Origin: CAWBRT01 sp963832785
GTDB lineage: Bacteria; Acidobacteriota; Terriglobia; Terriglobales; Acidobacteriaceae
NCBI GenBank assembly: GCA_963832785.1
Contig: CAWHVF010000005.1
Location: 1,364,001-1,428,000 of the forward strand
Reading direction: 5' to 3'
DNA length: 64,000 bases
Shown here: positions 1 through 8,326 of the stretch, in pieces
How the letters are laid out: the number at the start of each line of letters is the position of its first letter
Position numbering within the stretch: position 1 is the stretch's first letter
The notes under the pieces: generated by a model
The model's input: only the letters and a program-made list of their open reading frames with translations
Told to the model about the DNA's origin: nothing
The model's database searches: none
Made by a program: the position numbers and the translations under genes

Positions 1-172
1 CGGCGCCAAACTCTTCCACCAGGCCGGAGAGCACCTTGAAAGGCGTTCCCGCCTCGGCAACGTCCTCGCCGAGGAGGAAAACGCGCTCGTCGCGGCGCAG
101 CTCTTCGGCGATGGCCTCTTTGACTGCTTCTCCCAGGGTAAGTTCACGAACTGCGGTTGTCGTCTCAGGCAT
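1..172 (-). CDS. 2-oxoacid/acetoin dehydrogenase E1 component, beta subunit (N-terminal fragment, runs off the window)
   Basis: Translating the minus strand from the ATG at 172-170 gives about 57 residues with the transketolase-like E1-beta start: an R-E-L-T-L-G-E-A segment, then D-E-R-V-F-L-L-G-E-D-V and a T-P-F-K-V-L-S-G-L segment. This is the standard N-terminus of AcoB/PdhB proteins, which form the alpha2beta2 thiamine-diphosphate E1 that decarboxylates pyruvate or cleaves acetoin. The start overlaps the stop of the alpha-subunit gene (ATG at 172-170, TGA at 167-165), a sign of translational coupling. The rest of the gene lies to the left of the window. An E2 (acoC/pdhC) would be expected further downstream but cannot be seen. 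Confidence 0.9.
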   Translation of the reverse strand, partial: MPETTTAVRELTLGEAVKEAIAEELRRDERVFLLGEDVAEAGTPFKVLSGLVEEFGA

Positions 173-1154
173 AGATGTCGTCCTCAATCTGGTCGGTGCC
201 GGGAAATGGCGTGTCCATGGCGAACTTAAGCGCCTTTTCGATCTCGGTTTTGGTCTCCGTCTGGATTTGCCCCAGCAGACTGGCATCGGCAAAGCCCTGG
301 GCCATCAGCCAGGCTCCGTGGGTTTTGATAGGATCGCGCTCGCTCATCCAGCGCTGCTCTTCATCCTTGGTGCGGTAAGTGCGATTGACGTCGCCAACGT
401 GGTGGCCGCGGTAGCGGTAGGTGTTGCACATCAGAAACGCCGGGCCCTCGCCCCGGCGCGCACGCTCGACCACTCGCCTGGTGGCCTCGTAGACCGCGCG
501 CACGTTCTGCCCGTCGACGCTGTCGGCGGGAATGCCGAAGGTGGCCGGGCGGGTCAGCAGGTCGCCGGCAAAGCACTCCGAGTTGTGGGTGTACTCGCTG
601 TAGAGATTGTTTTCGCAAACGTAGATGACCGGCAGCTTCCAGAGCTGCGCCAGGTTCATGGACTCGTAGAGCAGTCCCTGCGCCATGGCGCCATCGCCGA
701 AGAAGCAAACAGCCACCCGGCCGTTTTTGAGACGCTTGGCGGAAAAGGCCGCGCCGGCCGCGATGGCGGTGCTTCCGCCCACAATGGCATTGGCTCCCAG
801 GTTGCCGGTGGCCGGGTCGGCGATGTGCATCGACCCTCCCTTGCCATGGCAGTACCCGGCCTGCTTGCCCAGCAACTCTGCGAACATTCCCTCCAGCGAT
901 GCGCCTTTGGCCAGGCAATGGCCGTGACCGCGATGCGTGCTGGTGATGTAGTCGTCGGTGTGCAGCGCGCTGCATACGCCCACGGCCACCGCCTCTTCGC
1001 CAATGTATAGATGGGCGAGGCCGGGCATCAGGGCGCGGGTGTAGAGATCGTTTACCTGCTCCTCGAACAGTCGAATGGCGAGCATTCGCCGGTACATGTC
1101 GATCCACTGCTTGACCTCGGTTGCCGAGCCAGTCTCCAGCGTCGGACCACTCAT
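165..1154 (-). CDS. Thiamine-diphosphate-dependent dehydrogenase E1 component, alpha subunit (acetoin/pyruvate dehydrogenase type)
   Basis: This 329-residue protein has the usual length for AcoA/PdhA. The HRGHGH motif lies at residues 74-79. The ThDP/Mg motif starts with GDG at 153-155 and ends with ENN at 181-183. The Y-R-Y-R-G-H-H phosphorylation-loop-like segment follows at about 246-252. With the beta subunit it would form the E1 heterotetramer that decarboxylates a 2-oxoacid or cleaves acetoin and passes the acyl group to a lipoyl E2. The start has a good ribosome site (AAGGAG, spacing about 6). The sequence alone does not separate acetoin from pyruvate dehydrogenase; the compact length and HRGHGH region lean to the acetoin/AcoA type. 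A 197-bp inverted-repeat element starts 34 bp upstream of the start codon. Confidence 0.92.
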   Translation of the reverse strand: MSGPTLETGSATEVKQWIDMYRRMLAIRLFEEQVNDLYTRALMPGLAHLYIGEEAVAVGVCSALHTDDYITSTHRGHGHCLAKGASLEGMFAELLGKQAGYCHGKGGSMHIADPATGNLGANAIVGGSTAIAAGAAFSAKRLKNGRVAVCFFGDGAMAQGLLYESMNLAQLWKLPVIYVCENNLYSEYTHNSECFAGDLLTRPATFGIPADSVDGQNVRAVYEATRRVVERARRGEGPAFLMCNTYRYRGHHVGDVNRTYRTKDEEQRWMSERDPIKTHGAWLMAQGFADASLLGQIQTETKTEIEKALKFAMDTPFPGTDQIEDDIYA

Positions 1155-1187
1155 TTGCTACTCCTTTACCACTTCTGATTTGCTTAC

Positions 1188-1384
1188 AGCTTGTTTCATA
1201 AATGCCTTTGAAGGTACATTTTCGTGGAAGCCCACGGCTTCAGCCGTGGGGATCAAACGACAGAAGGAACCGGCTTTAGCCGCTGTGACCGCGCATCCAC
1301 AGCGCCTGAAGGCGTTATTTTTGCTCCACTTTTTCCCACGCCTAAAGGCGTGGGCTTCCACCAGTTCCATTTATGAAACAAGCT
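1188..1384. repeat. MITE-like element of repeat family R1, with 16-bp perfect terminal inverted repeats
   Basis: The outer ends are AGCTTGTTTCATAAAT (1188-1203) and its exact reverse complement (1369-1384). Inside lie two G+C-rich hairpins: CCCACGGCTTCAGCCGTGGG near 1231-1250 and CCCACGCCTAAAGGCGTGGG at 1335-1354. These are bordered by GTGGAAG (1224) and CTTCCAC (ending 1361). The inner GTGGAAG...CTTCCAC module recurs at 45226-45393, 56031-56057 (half) and 60789-60888. No ORF inside is convincing. It occupies most of the 440-bp gap between the E1-alpha gene and the next gene. Confidence 0.85.
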
Positions 1385-1594
1385 CTAGGACGAAACAATC
1401 GCGAGCTTTTCGTTTATTCCAGGCATTGTCACAGAGAAACGGGCCTGCCCAGGCGAACTCCGGCCGCGACCTTCGACAATCCTGAGTATTTTGCCGGTTC
1501 CGGCAGCGAAACGCAATGAATGCGGCGGCGAGGTAGTGTCCTAATCTGGATTCTGGCCTCAGTCTGGACGGTCTTGTCGTGGTGCGGTCATGCT

Positions 1595-2308
1595 TTAAGG
1601 GCATGGGCCAAGGCGGTAAAAATTATTTACCTCTGGGCCGAATTGTCCCTTGTAACAGTCCTTATAACGACCAGCGGGGCCGTCGTATTCAACGGTCACT
1701 TCAACTGTCAAAATCTTTCTCCCATTCATAATGTAGGGATAATCATTCGATCCGACTTGTCCGGCCAAATGAACGACTTGAGTGGGGAAAATAGTTGTAG
1801 GTTTATCGATTGTTTTCGTTGCTTTTTGCTCAATACCATCCATAAACACGTTCCAATTACTTCTAAAATTAGTGCCTGGCACGGGGCCGAAGTTCTTGAT
1901 ATCGGCTGTAATATTCAGCCAATGGGTGTCTTTATCTTGGTGGGGGACGGTCTCAAATTCTCCGGCAGCGTTACGTTTTGTATGAGAGATGCCGAATCCG
2001 GCTACTCCCACATAGGGGCGGTTAGCAGCGTTGAAAGTATCTCTGGCAACCTGCAAGGTCTGACGGGAGACACAAGCTTGGTAACCAGAGAACGCCGTAT
2101 ATACAAAAACGAGAGCGGCAGCAATTTTAGTCCAACGAAGCTGCTTGTCTTGGGCGGCCTTGTTCTCTGTTCGCTCGGCATCATATTGCTTTTTAAGGTG
2201 ATCGACAAAATCGAGCTTGACCCCAGGTTCAATGGAAACATGAGGGTTGGTGGTTTCTTTCTCGCGCTCGCCGTCCTTTTGGCCGGGGCGGCGATGACCA
2301 TTAGCCAC
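1595..2308 (-). CDS. Hypothetical single-span membrane protein
   Basis: A 237-residue protein with a charged N-terminus, an amphipathic region (about 32-57), one membrane helix around residues 60-80, then a larger extra-cytoplasmic part. Just after the helix comes an R-Q-T-L-Q-V-A-R-D-T-F segment followed by N-R-P-Y-V-G-V, an arrangement I associate with widespread uncharacterised proteins of acidobacteria and other soil bacteria. The C-terminal half looks beta-rich. Base composition and codon use are clearly more A+T-rich than the neighbours, which suggests acquisition or relaxed selection. No function can be assigned. It lies between two metabolic genes with no evident operon partner. Confidence 0.65.
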   Translation of the reverse strand: MANGHRRPGQKDGEREKETTNPHVSIEPGVKLDFVDHLKKQYDAERTENKAAQDKQLRWTKIAAALVFVYTAFSGYQACVSRQTLQVARDTFNAANRPYVGVAGFGISHTKRNAAGEFETVPHQDKDTHWLNITADIKNFGPVPGTNFRSNWNVFMDGIEQKATKTIDKPTTIFPTQVVHLAGQVGSNDYPYIMNGRKILTVEVTVEYDGPAGRYKDCYKGQFGPEVNNFYRLGPCP

Positions 2309-2363
2309 ATTGACCCCCTATTGAACCAAATTGGGACAAGATAGTATGCGAAGTCGCCTAGCC

Positions 2364-3389
2364 TTAGCCTACCTTTTTCACAACCTCGATGGCGTATTCG
2401 ATGTCGCTGCGTGAGACGTCCTTGTGCGTGACCATGCGTATCCGGTAACGGCCGGTGGCGTTGACCTTGACGTTGTGCTGGCCGAGTTTCTCCACCACCT
2501 GGGCGGCTGTTATGCCCAGCGGGGCAACGTCCACCACCACGATGTTGGTTTGCACGGTCGCCAAATCGACCTTCATCCTGGTGCGGGCGACCGCCTCGGC
2601 CAGCATGCGGGCGTGCAGATGGTCTTCGCACAAGCGCTTCACCATAGTTTTCAGGGCTACGATGCCGGCGGCGGCTATGACGCCTCCCTGGCGCAGCCCG
2701 CCGCCCAGCAGCTTGCGGCAACGGCGTGCCTTTTCGATGAATTCCCCGGGGCCGACCAGCACCGAGCCTACCGGCGCCGACAGTCCCTTGGAAAGGCAGA
2801 ACTGCACCGAGTCCGCGTAGCGGGCAAGCTCGCGCACCTCGATGTTCTGGGCCACGGCAGCATTGAAGACGCGCGCGCCGTCCATGTGAATGGGCAGCGA
2901 ATAGCGGTCCGCCAGCTCCCGCACGGCCGCCAGTTCGGCCGGGGTATAGTAGGTTCCGCCGGCCATGTTGTGCGTATTTTCCACTTCTACCAGAGCGGTG
3001 CGCGGCTGGTTGATGCGCTTGGGCCGAATGTGCGGCTCGATGAGTTCCGGGGTAAGCTTGCCATGCACCCCCGGCACCGGGTGCGGCTGCGCCCCGGCCA
3101 GCGACGAGATCGATCCTGTTTCCAAGCCGTAAACGTGGGCGGTGGCTTCGCAGATGACCTCGTCGCTTCTTCCGGCGTAGACCATCATGGCCGCGGCATT
3201 CCCCTGCGAGCCGCTGGTGACGAACAGCCCGGCCTCCTTGCCCATCATCTCTGCCCCCAGCGCCTCCAGGGCATTGATGGTGGGATCTTCGCCATAGCCA
3301 TCGTCGCCCACCTCGGCTTCAAACATGGCCCGGCGCATCTCCGGGGTTGGCTTGGTAACAGTGTCGCTGCGCAGATCAACAACCGGCAT
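2364..3389 (-). CDS. ltaE: Low-specificity L-threonine aldolase (PLP-dependent)
   Basis: This 341-residue protein matches the fold-type I threonine aldolase family: D-L-R-S-D-T-V-T-K-P at 5-14, G-D-D-G-Y-G-E-D-P at 28-36, the H-M-D-G-A-R segment at 168-173 and the PLP lysine in L-S-K-G-L-S-A-P-V-G at Lys201. It cleaves L-threonine/L-allo-threonine to glycine and acetaldehyde. Length is normal and all key residues are present. The ATG at 3389 is preceded by AGGAG in the 3390-3402 region. It appears to be a single-gene unit transcribed away from the molybdenum hydroxylase genes. Confidence 0.94.
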   Translation of the reverse strand: MPVVDLRSDTVTKPTPEMRRAMFEAEVGDDGYGEDPTINALEALGAEMMGKEAGLFVTSGSQGNAAAMMVYAGRSDEVICEATAHVYGLETGSISSLAGAQPHPVPGVHGKLTPELIEPHIRPKRINQPRTALVEVENTHNMAGGTYYTPAELAAVRELADRYSLPIHMDGARVFNAAVAQNIEVRELARYADSVQFCLSKGLSAPVGSVLVGPGEFIEKARRCRKLLGGGLRQGGVIAAAGIVALKTMVKRLCEDHLHARMLAEAVARTRMKVDLATVQTNIVVVDVAPLGITAAQVVEKLGQHNVKVNATGRYRIRMVTHKDVSRSDIEYAIEVVKKVG

Positions 3390-3854
3390 ATCCGTTGCTC
3401 CTTCAGGAAAACTATGTGTTAGGACGTATTATTGAATCTTACCTGAATGGCTGGCCGGGAGACAGCAGCTTGAGCGTGCCGAGGCTTCCCGCGGACGTCC
3501 CGCCCGCCCTGGCGTGCCGATATGCCACCGGCCCAAGATCATGTTTTTACAGCCGCTTAGGCAGTAAATTGCAGTGTCGGCACCCCTCCCTGAATCCCCT
3601 TGACAGCCGCCGACACCCGGCAGATACTCTGACCGCAACGCAAATAGCCTGTTAACCACGCCCTCTCACCGTGGCGTATGTAAAACTGTGTTCGCCGGAG
3701 CCCCGGGGCCGAAAAACCGTTCAGCGACCGGGGTCGTTCCGCGGACCGCCCGCCGGTGCGAGGAACACGTTCACTTCCATCCGGGCTTCCGGCCAGGCGG
3801 TTACGCCTGCCGCGATGACCTGTTGAGTGCCACAGTAGCGAGAGGAAATTTCCC
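3390..3854. other. 465-bp divergent intergenic region: promoter and long leader of the molybdenum hydroxylase operon
   Basis: Between ltaE (minus) and the 2Fe-2S subunit gene (plus). Contains a near-consensus sigma70 promoter at 3600-3628 and, downstream, a leader of about 220 nt. The leader includes a perfect 6-bp hairpin CAGGCG-GTTA-CGCCTG (3794-3809) and other G+C-rich inverted segments. A structured leader on a molybdopterin enzyme operon could be regulatory, but I cannot match it to the Moco riboswitch by eye. No credible ORF is seen. Confidence 0.5.
3600..3628 (+). promoter_or_regulatory. Sigma70-type promoter for the molybdenum hydroxylase operon
   Basis: TTGACA at 3600-3605 (perfect -35), a 17-bp spacer, then GATACT at 3623-3628 (4 of 6 matches to TATAAT). 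Orientation and position fit transcription of the genes starting at 3855, with a start site near 3635 and a leader of about 220 nt. Confidence 0.65.
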
Positions 3855-4334
3855 ATGGAACGAGCGATTTCTTTCATTCTCAATGGCAAGCCGACACAGG
3901 TGACGGTCGACGATGAGCGCATGCTGCTGTGGGTGCTGCGCTACGACCTCGGCCTCACCGGCGCCAAGTTCGGCTGCGGAATTGGCTTGTGCGGCGCCTG
4001 CACAGTGGTGGTGGACAACGAAGCGGTCAGGTCTTGCAGCACCCCGGTCAAAGAGGTGGCCGGGAAAAAGGTTCTGACCATCGAAGGCCTGAGCCAGGAT
4101 GGGCTTTTGCATCCGCTGCAGAAGGCATTTGTGAAGCACAGCGCCTTCCAGTGCGGCTACTGCACGCCGGGCATGATCATGAACGCCTACGCCTATCTGC
4201 TGAAGAAGCCGACGGCGACCCGCGCGGAAATCATCAGCAACATGGAGGGGAACCTGTGTCGCTGCGGCACGCACACTCGCGTCGTCGACGCCATCCATGA
4301 GGCGGCCGGGGCGATGAAAGGAAGGGCGCTATGA
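3855..4334 (+). CDS. iorA: (2Fe-2S)-binding small subunit of a xanthine-dehydrogenase-family molybdoenzyme (IorA-like)
   Basis: This 159-residue protein is the electron-transfer subunit of a molybdenum hydroxylase. The N-terminal plant-type ferredoxin domain carries Cys41, Cys46, Cys49 and Cys61. The C-terminal four-helix domain carries Cys100, Cys103, Cys135 and Cys137 in the G-Y-C-T-P-G and N-L-C-R-C-G-T motifs. It passes electrons from the molybdopterin site of the large subunit to an acceptor. The gene overlaps the large-subunit gene by ATGA (4331-4334). No FAD subunit gene is present, as in isoquinoline 1-oxidoreductase-type two-subunit enzymes. The symbol follows that type; the real substrate is unknown. 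Ribosome site GAGAGGAAA precedes the ATG. Confidence 0.92.
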   Translation: MERAISFILNGKPTQVTVDDERMLLWVLRYDLGLTGAKFGCGIGLCGACTVVVDNEAVRSCSTPVKEVAGKKVLTIEGLSQDGLLHPLQKAFVKHSAFQCGYCTPGMIMNAYAYLLKKPTATRAEIISNMEGNLCRCGTHTRVVDAIHEAAGAMKGRAL

Positions 4335-6541
4335 AGCAGGACCAGATCAATGTGCAAGGCAAAGGCGGCATCAACCGCCGCGACTTCTTCAAGCTGGGAA
4401 CCGGCCTGGTTCTCTACTTCTGCATTGAACCGCTGGACGTCTTCGGGCAGTCGGCCATGTCGTTGCCGGCAATGAACCCCATTCCCCCGCTGCCCCCCTG
4501 GCCCAACTTCAACGCCTTCCTGAAGATCGGAGCTGACGGACGGGTAACCTGCGCGGTCGGCAAGGTCGAGATGGGGCAGGGCTTGCAGACGGCGTTGGCC
4601 CAGAACCTGGCCGAAGAGCTGGAGGTCAGCTTCGAGAAGGTTGACATGATCATGGGCGACACCGACCTGTGCCCGTGGGATGTGGGCACCTTCGGTTCGA
4701 TGGGCAACCGCGTGCTGGGTCCGGCCGTACGCGGGGCCGCAGCCGAAGCCAAGACCATCCTGCTGCAAATGGCGGCCGAGCGCTTCAGCGGCAAGCAGGG
4801 ACCGCTCAGCGAGGTTTCGCTGACCGAGCTGGCCCCGATGATCGCCCGGCTGCAGGTGAAGGATGGCGTAATCACCGACCCGGCGCAGAACAAGAGCGTC
4901 AGCTACGCCGATCTGGTGGGCGGCAAGCGCATCGAGCGCCATTTGGATAAGGTGCCGCCCAAAGCCCCGTCGAACTACCAAGTCATGGGCAAGTCCATGC
5001 CCCGTAAGGACGCCATTGCCAAGGTCACCGGCAAAGCCAAGTACGCCGCCGATTACACTCTTCCGGGAATGCTGTTCGCGCGCATCCTGCGCCCGCCGGC
5101 ACACGGCGCCACCTTCACCAGCGTCGACACCAGCGCCGCCGAGAAGATGCCCGGCGTGCAGGTGGTGCGGGATAAAGAACTGATCGCCGTGCTGGCGCCC
5201 AGTCCGGACGTGGCGGAGAAGGCGCTGGGCGCCATCAAGGCGCAGTTCAGCCCCTCCAAGAACGAGCTGGACAACAAGTCCATCTTCGAGCACCTGGTCA
5301 AGGCCCCGGTCAAACCGACGCCGATTATGGAGAAAGGCGATCTGGCCAAGGGTGAGAAAATGGGCCAGGTCTTCGAGCAGACTTATCTGCACGGGTATGG
5401 CGCCCACGCCGCCATGGAGATGCACACCACCCTGGCCAAAGTTGAGGGCAGCAAGGCCACGCTGTGGGCGAGCACGCAGCGTCCGTTCGGGGTCAGGGAT
5501 GATGTAGCCAAGGCGCTGGGCTTCAAACCACAGGATGTGCACGTCATCACGCCATACGTGGGTGGCGGCTTCGGCGGCAAGAACTACACCCAGAACGCGG
5601 TGGAGGCGGCGCGCCTGGCCAAGATCGTCGGCAAGCCGGTGCAGTTGGTCTGGGACCGCGCCGATGATTTCTTCAACGAGCGCTTCCGCCCGGCAGGCGT
5701 GGTCAAGATCCGCTCGGCCATGACGCCGGCGGGGCAGATCGTGAGCTGGGATTTGAAGGTCTACGCCGCCGGCGATTGGGGCTCGGTGATCTTCTACGAT
5801 GTCCCCAACCACCGCACTATCGCCCTGCCGGAGACGCAGACCGCCTGGCGGCGCGGCACCAATGCCGACGGGGTGCATCCGTTCAACGTCGGCGCCTGGC
5901 GCATGCCGGCGACCAATACCCTTACCTTTGCCCGCGAATCGCACATCGACATCCTGGCCAACAAGGCACGCATGGATCCGCTGACGTTCCGCCTCAAGCA
6001 CCTGAGCGACCAGCGCATGCGGACCGTGCTGGAGGCCGCCGCCAAGCAGTTCGGCTGGAAACCGGCGCGCACCCCCAGCCACCGGGGCGTAGGTATCGCC
6101 TGCGGGCTGATCTATAAGACCTACGTTGCCACCGTGGCGGAGGTGGATGTCGACAGAAAGACCGGCGCGGTGCGGGTCAAACGCGTGGTGACCGCGGTCG
6201 ATCCGGGCACAATCGTCAACCCGGAAGGCGCCAGGCAGCAGGTCGAGGGTTGCATCACCATGGGCGTCGGCTACGCGCTTAGCGAAGAAGTGCAGTTCAG
6301 CAAGGGCGAAGTTCTCACGCGCAACTTCGACAGCTATGAGATCCCGCGCTTCTCAGCGATACCGAAGATGGAAGTGGTGCTGATCGATAACCGCGAGTAC
6401 TTGCCCGACGGCTTGGGCGAACCGCCGATCATCACCATGGGCGCGGCCATCGCCAACGCCATCTTCGACAAGACGGGCGCCCGGCTGTTGCAGCTTCCCA
6501 TGACCCCGGAACGGGTCAAGCAGGCGCTGCAGCGGAGCTGA
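4331..6541 (+). CDS. iorB: Molybdopterin-binding large subunit of a xanthine-dehydrogenase-family oxidoreductase (IorB-like), Tat-exported
   Basis: This 736-residue protein has a twin-arginine signal (I-N-R-R-D-F-F-K, Arg16-Arg17, then a hydrophobic stretch), so it should be exported folded with its small subunit. The molybdenum cofactor-binding G-G-G-F-G-G-K motif lies near residue 416, an A-W-R-M-P segment near 520, and the G-E-P-P motif with the catalytic Glu near residue 696. Length matches IorB-type isoquinoline 1-oxidoreductase and aldehyde oxidase relatives. It hydroxylates N-heterocycles or aldehydes; the exact substrate cannot be read from the sequence. It is translationally coupled to the small subunit. 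The MFS gene downstream may supply the substrate. Confidence 0.9.
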   Translation: MKQDQINVQGKGGINRRDFFKLGTGLVLYFCIEPLDVFGQSAMSLPAMNPIPPLPPWPNFNAFLKIGADGRVTCAVGKVEMGQGLQTALAQNLAEELEVSFEKVDMIMGDTDLCPWDVGTFGSMGNRVLGPAVRGAAAEAKTILLQMAAERFSGKQGPLSEVSLTELAPMIARLQVKDGVITDPAQNKSVSYADLVGGKRIERHLDKVPPKAPSNYQVMGKSMPRKDAIAKVTGKAKYAADYTLPGMLFARILRPPAHGATFTSVDTSAAEKMPGVQVVRDKELIAVLAPSPDVAEKALGAIKAQFSPSKNELDNKSIFEHLVKAPVKPTPIMEKGDLAKGEKMGQVFEQTYLHGYGAHAAMEMHTTLAKVEGSKATLWASTQRPFGVRDDVAKALGFKPQDVHVITPYVGGGFGGKNYTQNAVEAARLAKIVGKPVQLVWDRADDFFNERFRPAGVVKIRSAMTPAGQIVSWDLKVYAAGDWGSVIFYDVPNHRTIALPETQTAWRRGTNADGVHPFNVGAWRMPATNTLTFARESHIDILANKARMDPLTFRLKHLSDQRMRTVLEAAAKQFGWKPARTPSHRGVGIACGLIYKTYVATVAEVDVDRKTGAVRVKRVVTAVDPGTIVNPEGARQQVEGCITMGVGYALSEEVQFSKGEVLTRNFDSYEIPRFSAIPKMEVVLIDNREYLPDGLGEPPIITMGAAIANAIFDKTGARLLQLPMTPERVKQALQRS

Positions 6542-6607
6542 AATCCGCCCCGACAAACGCCACGCGCGTTTGCTGGGGTCCCCCGGCTGGGGAGGCAAAC
6601 AACCAGG

Positions 6608-6675
6608 ATCGTTTCATGTTTCAAGTTTCACGAGTCTCGGCTACGCCCAACGTGAAATCTGCGACATGAAACGAT
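6608..6675. repeat. Nested inverted repeat between iorB and the MFS gene
   Basis: ATCGTTTCATGT (6608-6619) pairs exactly with ACATGAAACGAT (6664-6675), and inside it TTTCACG (6626-6632) pairs with CGTGAAA (6651-6657). The result is a two-part stem of 19 bp. It has no T-run, so it is not a standard terminator. It could act as an mRNA-stability or partial-termination structure that separates expression of the enzyme and transporter. Confidence 0.6.
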
Positions 6676-6714
6676 TGCTTTTAACCACCGAACTCTGCCG
6701 TCGAGGAAACCGAT

Positions 6715-8037
6715 ATGAGCACGCAAGCACCGCCTCGGGTCGAGCCCCAGGCCATGCCGACGGGCGCCACCCAACCTGAAGCTCCCACGCGAGTGCGCGT
6801 CTGGCTGGCCTTTATCCTCTCGCTAACCATATTCGTAGCCTATCTGGACCGGGTGAACGTCTCGGTGCTGATTGCCTTCCCGCGCTTTCTGGAAGACATG
6901 GGGCTGAAGAACAACCCCGTTGGCCAAGGAATGCTAATGAGCTTGTTCCTGGTCGCCTACGGGTTGGGCAACGTGCTTCTGGGCCCGGTTGGCGACCGGC
7001 TGGGGCCACGCAAGGCGATGTCGTTGGCCTTGTTCTCATGGACGATTCCGGTTTGCATGGGCGGCCTAGCCAGGACGCTGAGCGTGCTGTATAGCTCCAG
7101 GCTCATCCTGGGCGCCGGCGAAGCCATTCACTATCCCATGCAGATGTCGTTCGTGAAGAACTGGTTCCCGCGGCAGGAGAGGGGGCGGGCCAACTCGGCC
7201 TGGGTATTCGGCCAGATGATCGGGCCGGGCATCGCCATGCCGCTGTTTGCCGCCATCATCGCTGCCTACGGCTGGCGCGCCAGCTTCTGGGTGTGCGCCG
7301 TGCTGGGCGCGTGCATCATTCCGGTGATCTGGTTCTATACCACCGACCGCCCGGAGCAGAACAAGCACGTTAACCAGGCGGAACTGGAGCACATAAAGAA
7401 AGGTCAGGCGCAGGAGGCCGCGTCCAAGGGACAGGGAATCCAGTCGGGCTCGACCATGCACAATTACCTGGAGCTGATCAAGAATCCCGACTTCATTGCC
7501 TGCACCTTGTCTTATTGGGCCTCGGTGAGCATGTGGTGGGGCATGCTGTCCTGGCTGCCGCAGTATCTGCGGGTGGCGCGCGGCTTCTCCTGGACCAAGA
7601 TGGGAATCTTCTCTTCCCTGCCCTTCTTCGTCGGCCTGCTGGGGATCATCAGCGCCGGGATGGTGGCGGACAAGCTGAAGCGGGCGGGCATCGTCAACTT
7701 TGTCGGCCTGGCGGGCTGCGCGCTGTTCATATGCCTGGGTGCTCTGGCTCGCAATAATTATCTGGGGGCATCGCTTCTGGCTTTCGCCTTCTTCTTCAAG
7801 GGCGCATCCATTCCGATGGCCTGGACCCTGTTGCAGAGCTTCGTGCCGGCCAACATGATCGGCCAGGCGGCCGGATTGCAGAACGGCTCATCGCAGCTTA
7901 TCGGCTCGCTCTCGCCGATTGCCGTCGGCGCCTTGATCGCCGCCACCGGAGCCTATACCGCCGGGCTGATGTTCCTGGTGGGCTTCGGATTCTTCGGCGC
8001 CATCTGCGGCCTGTACCTGGTGTGGAAGAAGTATTGA
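6715..8037 (+). CDS. MFS transporter, anion:cation symporter-like
   Basis: This 440-residue protein has 12 predicted membrane segments. The first contains the A-Y-L-D-R-V-N-V-S-V pattern typical of the ACS branch (hexuronate/phthalate/organic anion transporters). A G-D-R-L-G-P-R-K loop between helices 2 and 3 is the MFS signature. A Pro/Thr-rich cytosolic N-terminus precedes helix 1, and the central cytosolic loop is charged. It follows iorAB on the same strand after 173 bp and could import the organic acid or heterocycle oxidised by that enzyme (inference from position). Starts at ATG 6715; ribosome site GAGGAAACCGAT. Confidence 0.85.
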   Translation: MSTQAPPRVEPQAMPTGATQPEAPTRVRVWLAFILSLTIFVAYLDRVNVSVLIAFPRFLEDMGLKNNPVGQGMLMSLFLVAYGLGNVLLGPVGDRLGPRKAMSLALFSWTIPVCMGGLARTLSVLYSSRLILGAGEAIHYPMQMSFVKNWFPRQERGRANSAWVFGQMIGPGIAMPLFAAIIAAYGWRASFWVCAVLGACIIPVIWFYTTDRPEQNKHVNQAELEHIKKGQAQEAASKGQGIQSGSTMHNYLELIKNPDFIACTLSYWASVSMWWGMLSWLPQYLRVARGFSWTKMGIFSSLPFFVGLLGIISAGMVADKLKRAGIVNFVGLAGCALFICLGALARNNYLGASLLAFAFFFKGASIPMAWTLLQSFVPANMIGQAAGLQNGSSQLIGSLSPIAVGALIAATGAYTAGLMFLVGFGFFGAICGLYLVWKKY

Positions 8038-8157
8038 CTCGCTCTCCCCACAATTTGCATGGGGCGTATGGGGTGCCCCACTCAAGCTTCTTTTGCTTGA
8101 GTAGGGTAGTGCCCGTTCTTAGGGAAACCGCCCACCCCGCAAAGACCCTTCCTCGGC

Positions 8158-8306
8158 ATGTCATGCTGAGCGCCTCCGGGAGGAGGCGTGAAGCATCCCA
8201 CAGAATTGTCCTACACAGCAGCGTGCGCGATTTTTTATTGAAGGCCTTGAGCTGCACTTGGTCTGCGAACGGTGTTGGGATGCTTCGCTTCGCTCAGCAT
8301 GACATT
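8158..8306. repeat. Palindromic repeat of family R4
   Basis: Starts with TGTCATGCTGAGCG... leading to GAAGCATCCCA and ends with TGGGATGCTTCG...CGCTCAGCATGACA, so the two ends are inverted copies. A second copy is at 29168-29316. It sits between the convergent MFS and thiD genes. Just before it (8081-8102) is a CTCAAGC...GCTTGAG hairpin that could end either transcript. Confidence 0.75.
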
Positions 8307-8326
8307 TCAAAAAATAGATTCGCGAT

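Noticed and set aside
36..1010. Long plus-strand open frame over the E1-alpha gene
   Set aside because: It is the antisense of a clear E1-alpha gene with intact ThDP motifs; the frame has Arg/Gly/His-rich shadow composition and no motif.
1224..1361. CRISPR-like appearance of repeated GCC/GGC hairpins
   Set aside because: Repeats are inverted, irregularly spaced and few; there is no regular repeat-spacer pattern and no cas gene.
3794..3809. Hairpin in the molybdenum hydroxylase leader as a Moco riboswitch
   Set aside because: A hairpin alone is not diagnostic; I could not match the conserved Moco motif by eye.
4193..6082. 629-codon minus-strand frame across iorB
   Set aside because: Antisense to a well-supported molybdopterin subunit; typical high-GC shadow frame rich in His, Gly, Arg.
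8081..8102. CTCAAGC...GCTTGAG hairpin as intrinsic terminator for the MFS gene
   Set aside because: Stem is plausible but no proper T-run follows on either strand; mentioned only with the R4 entry.
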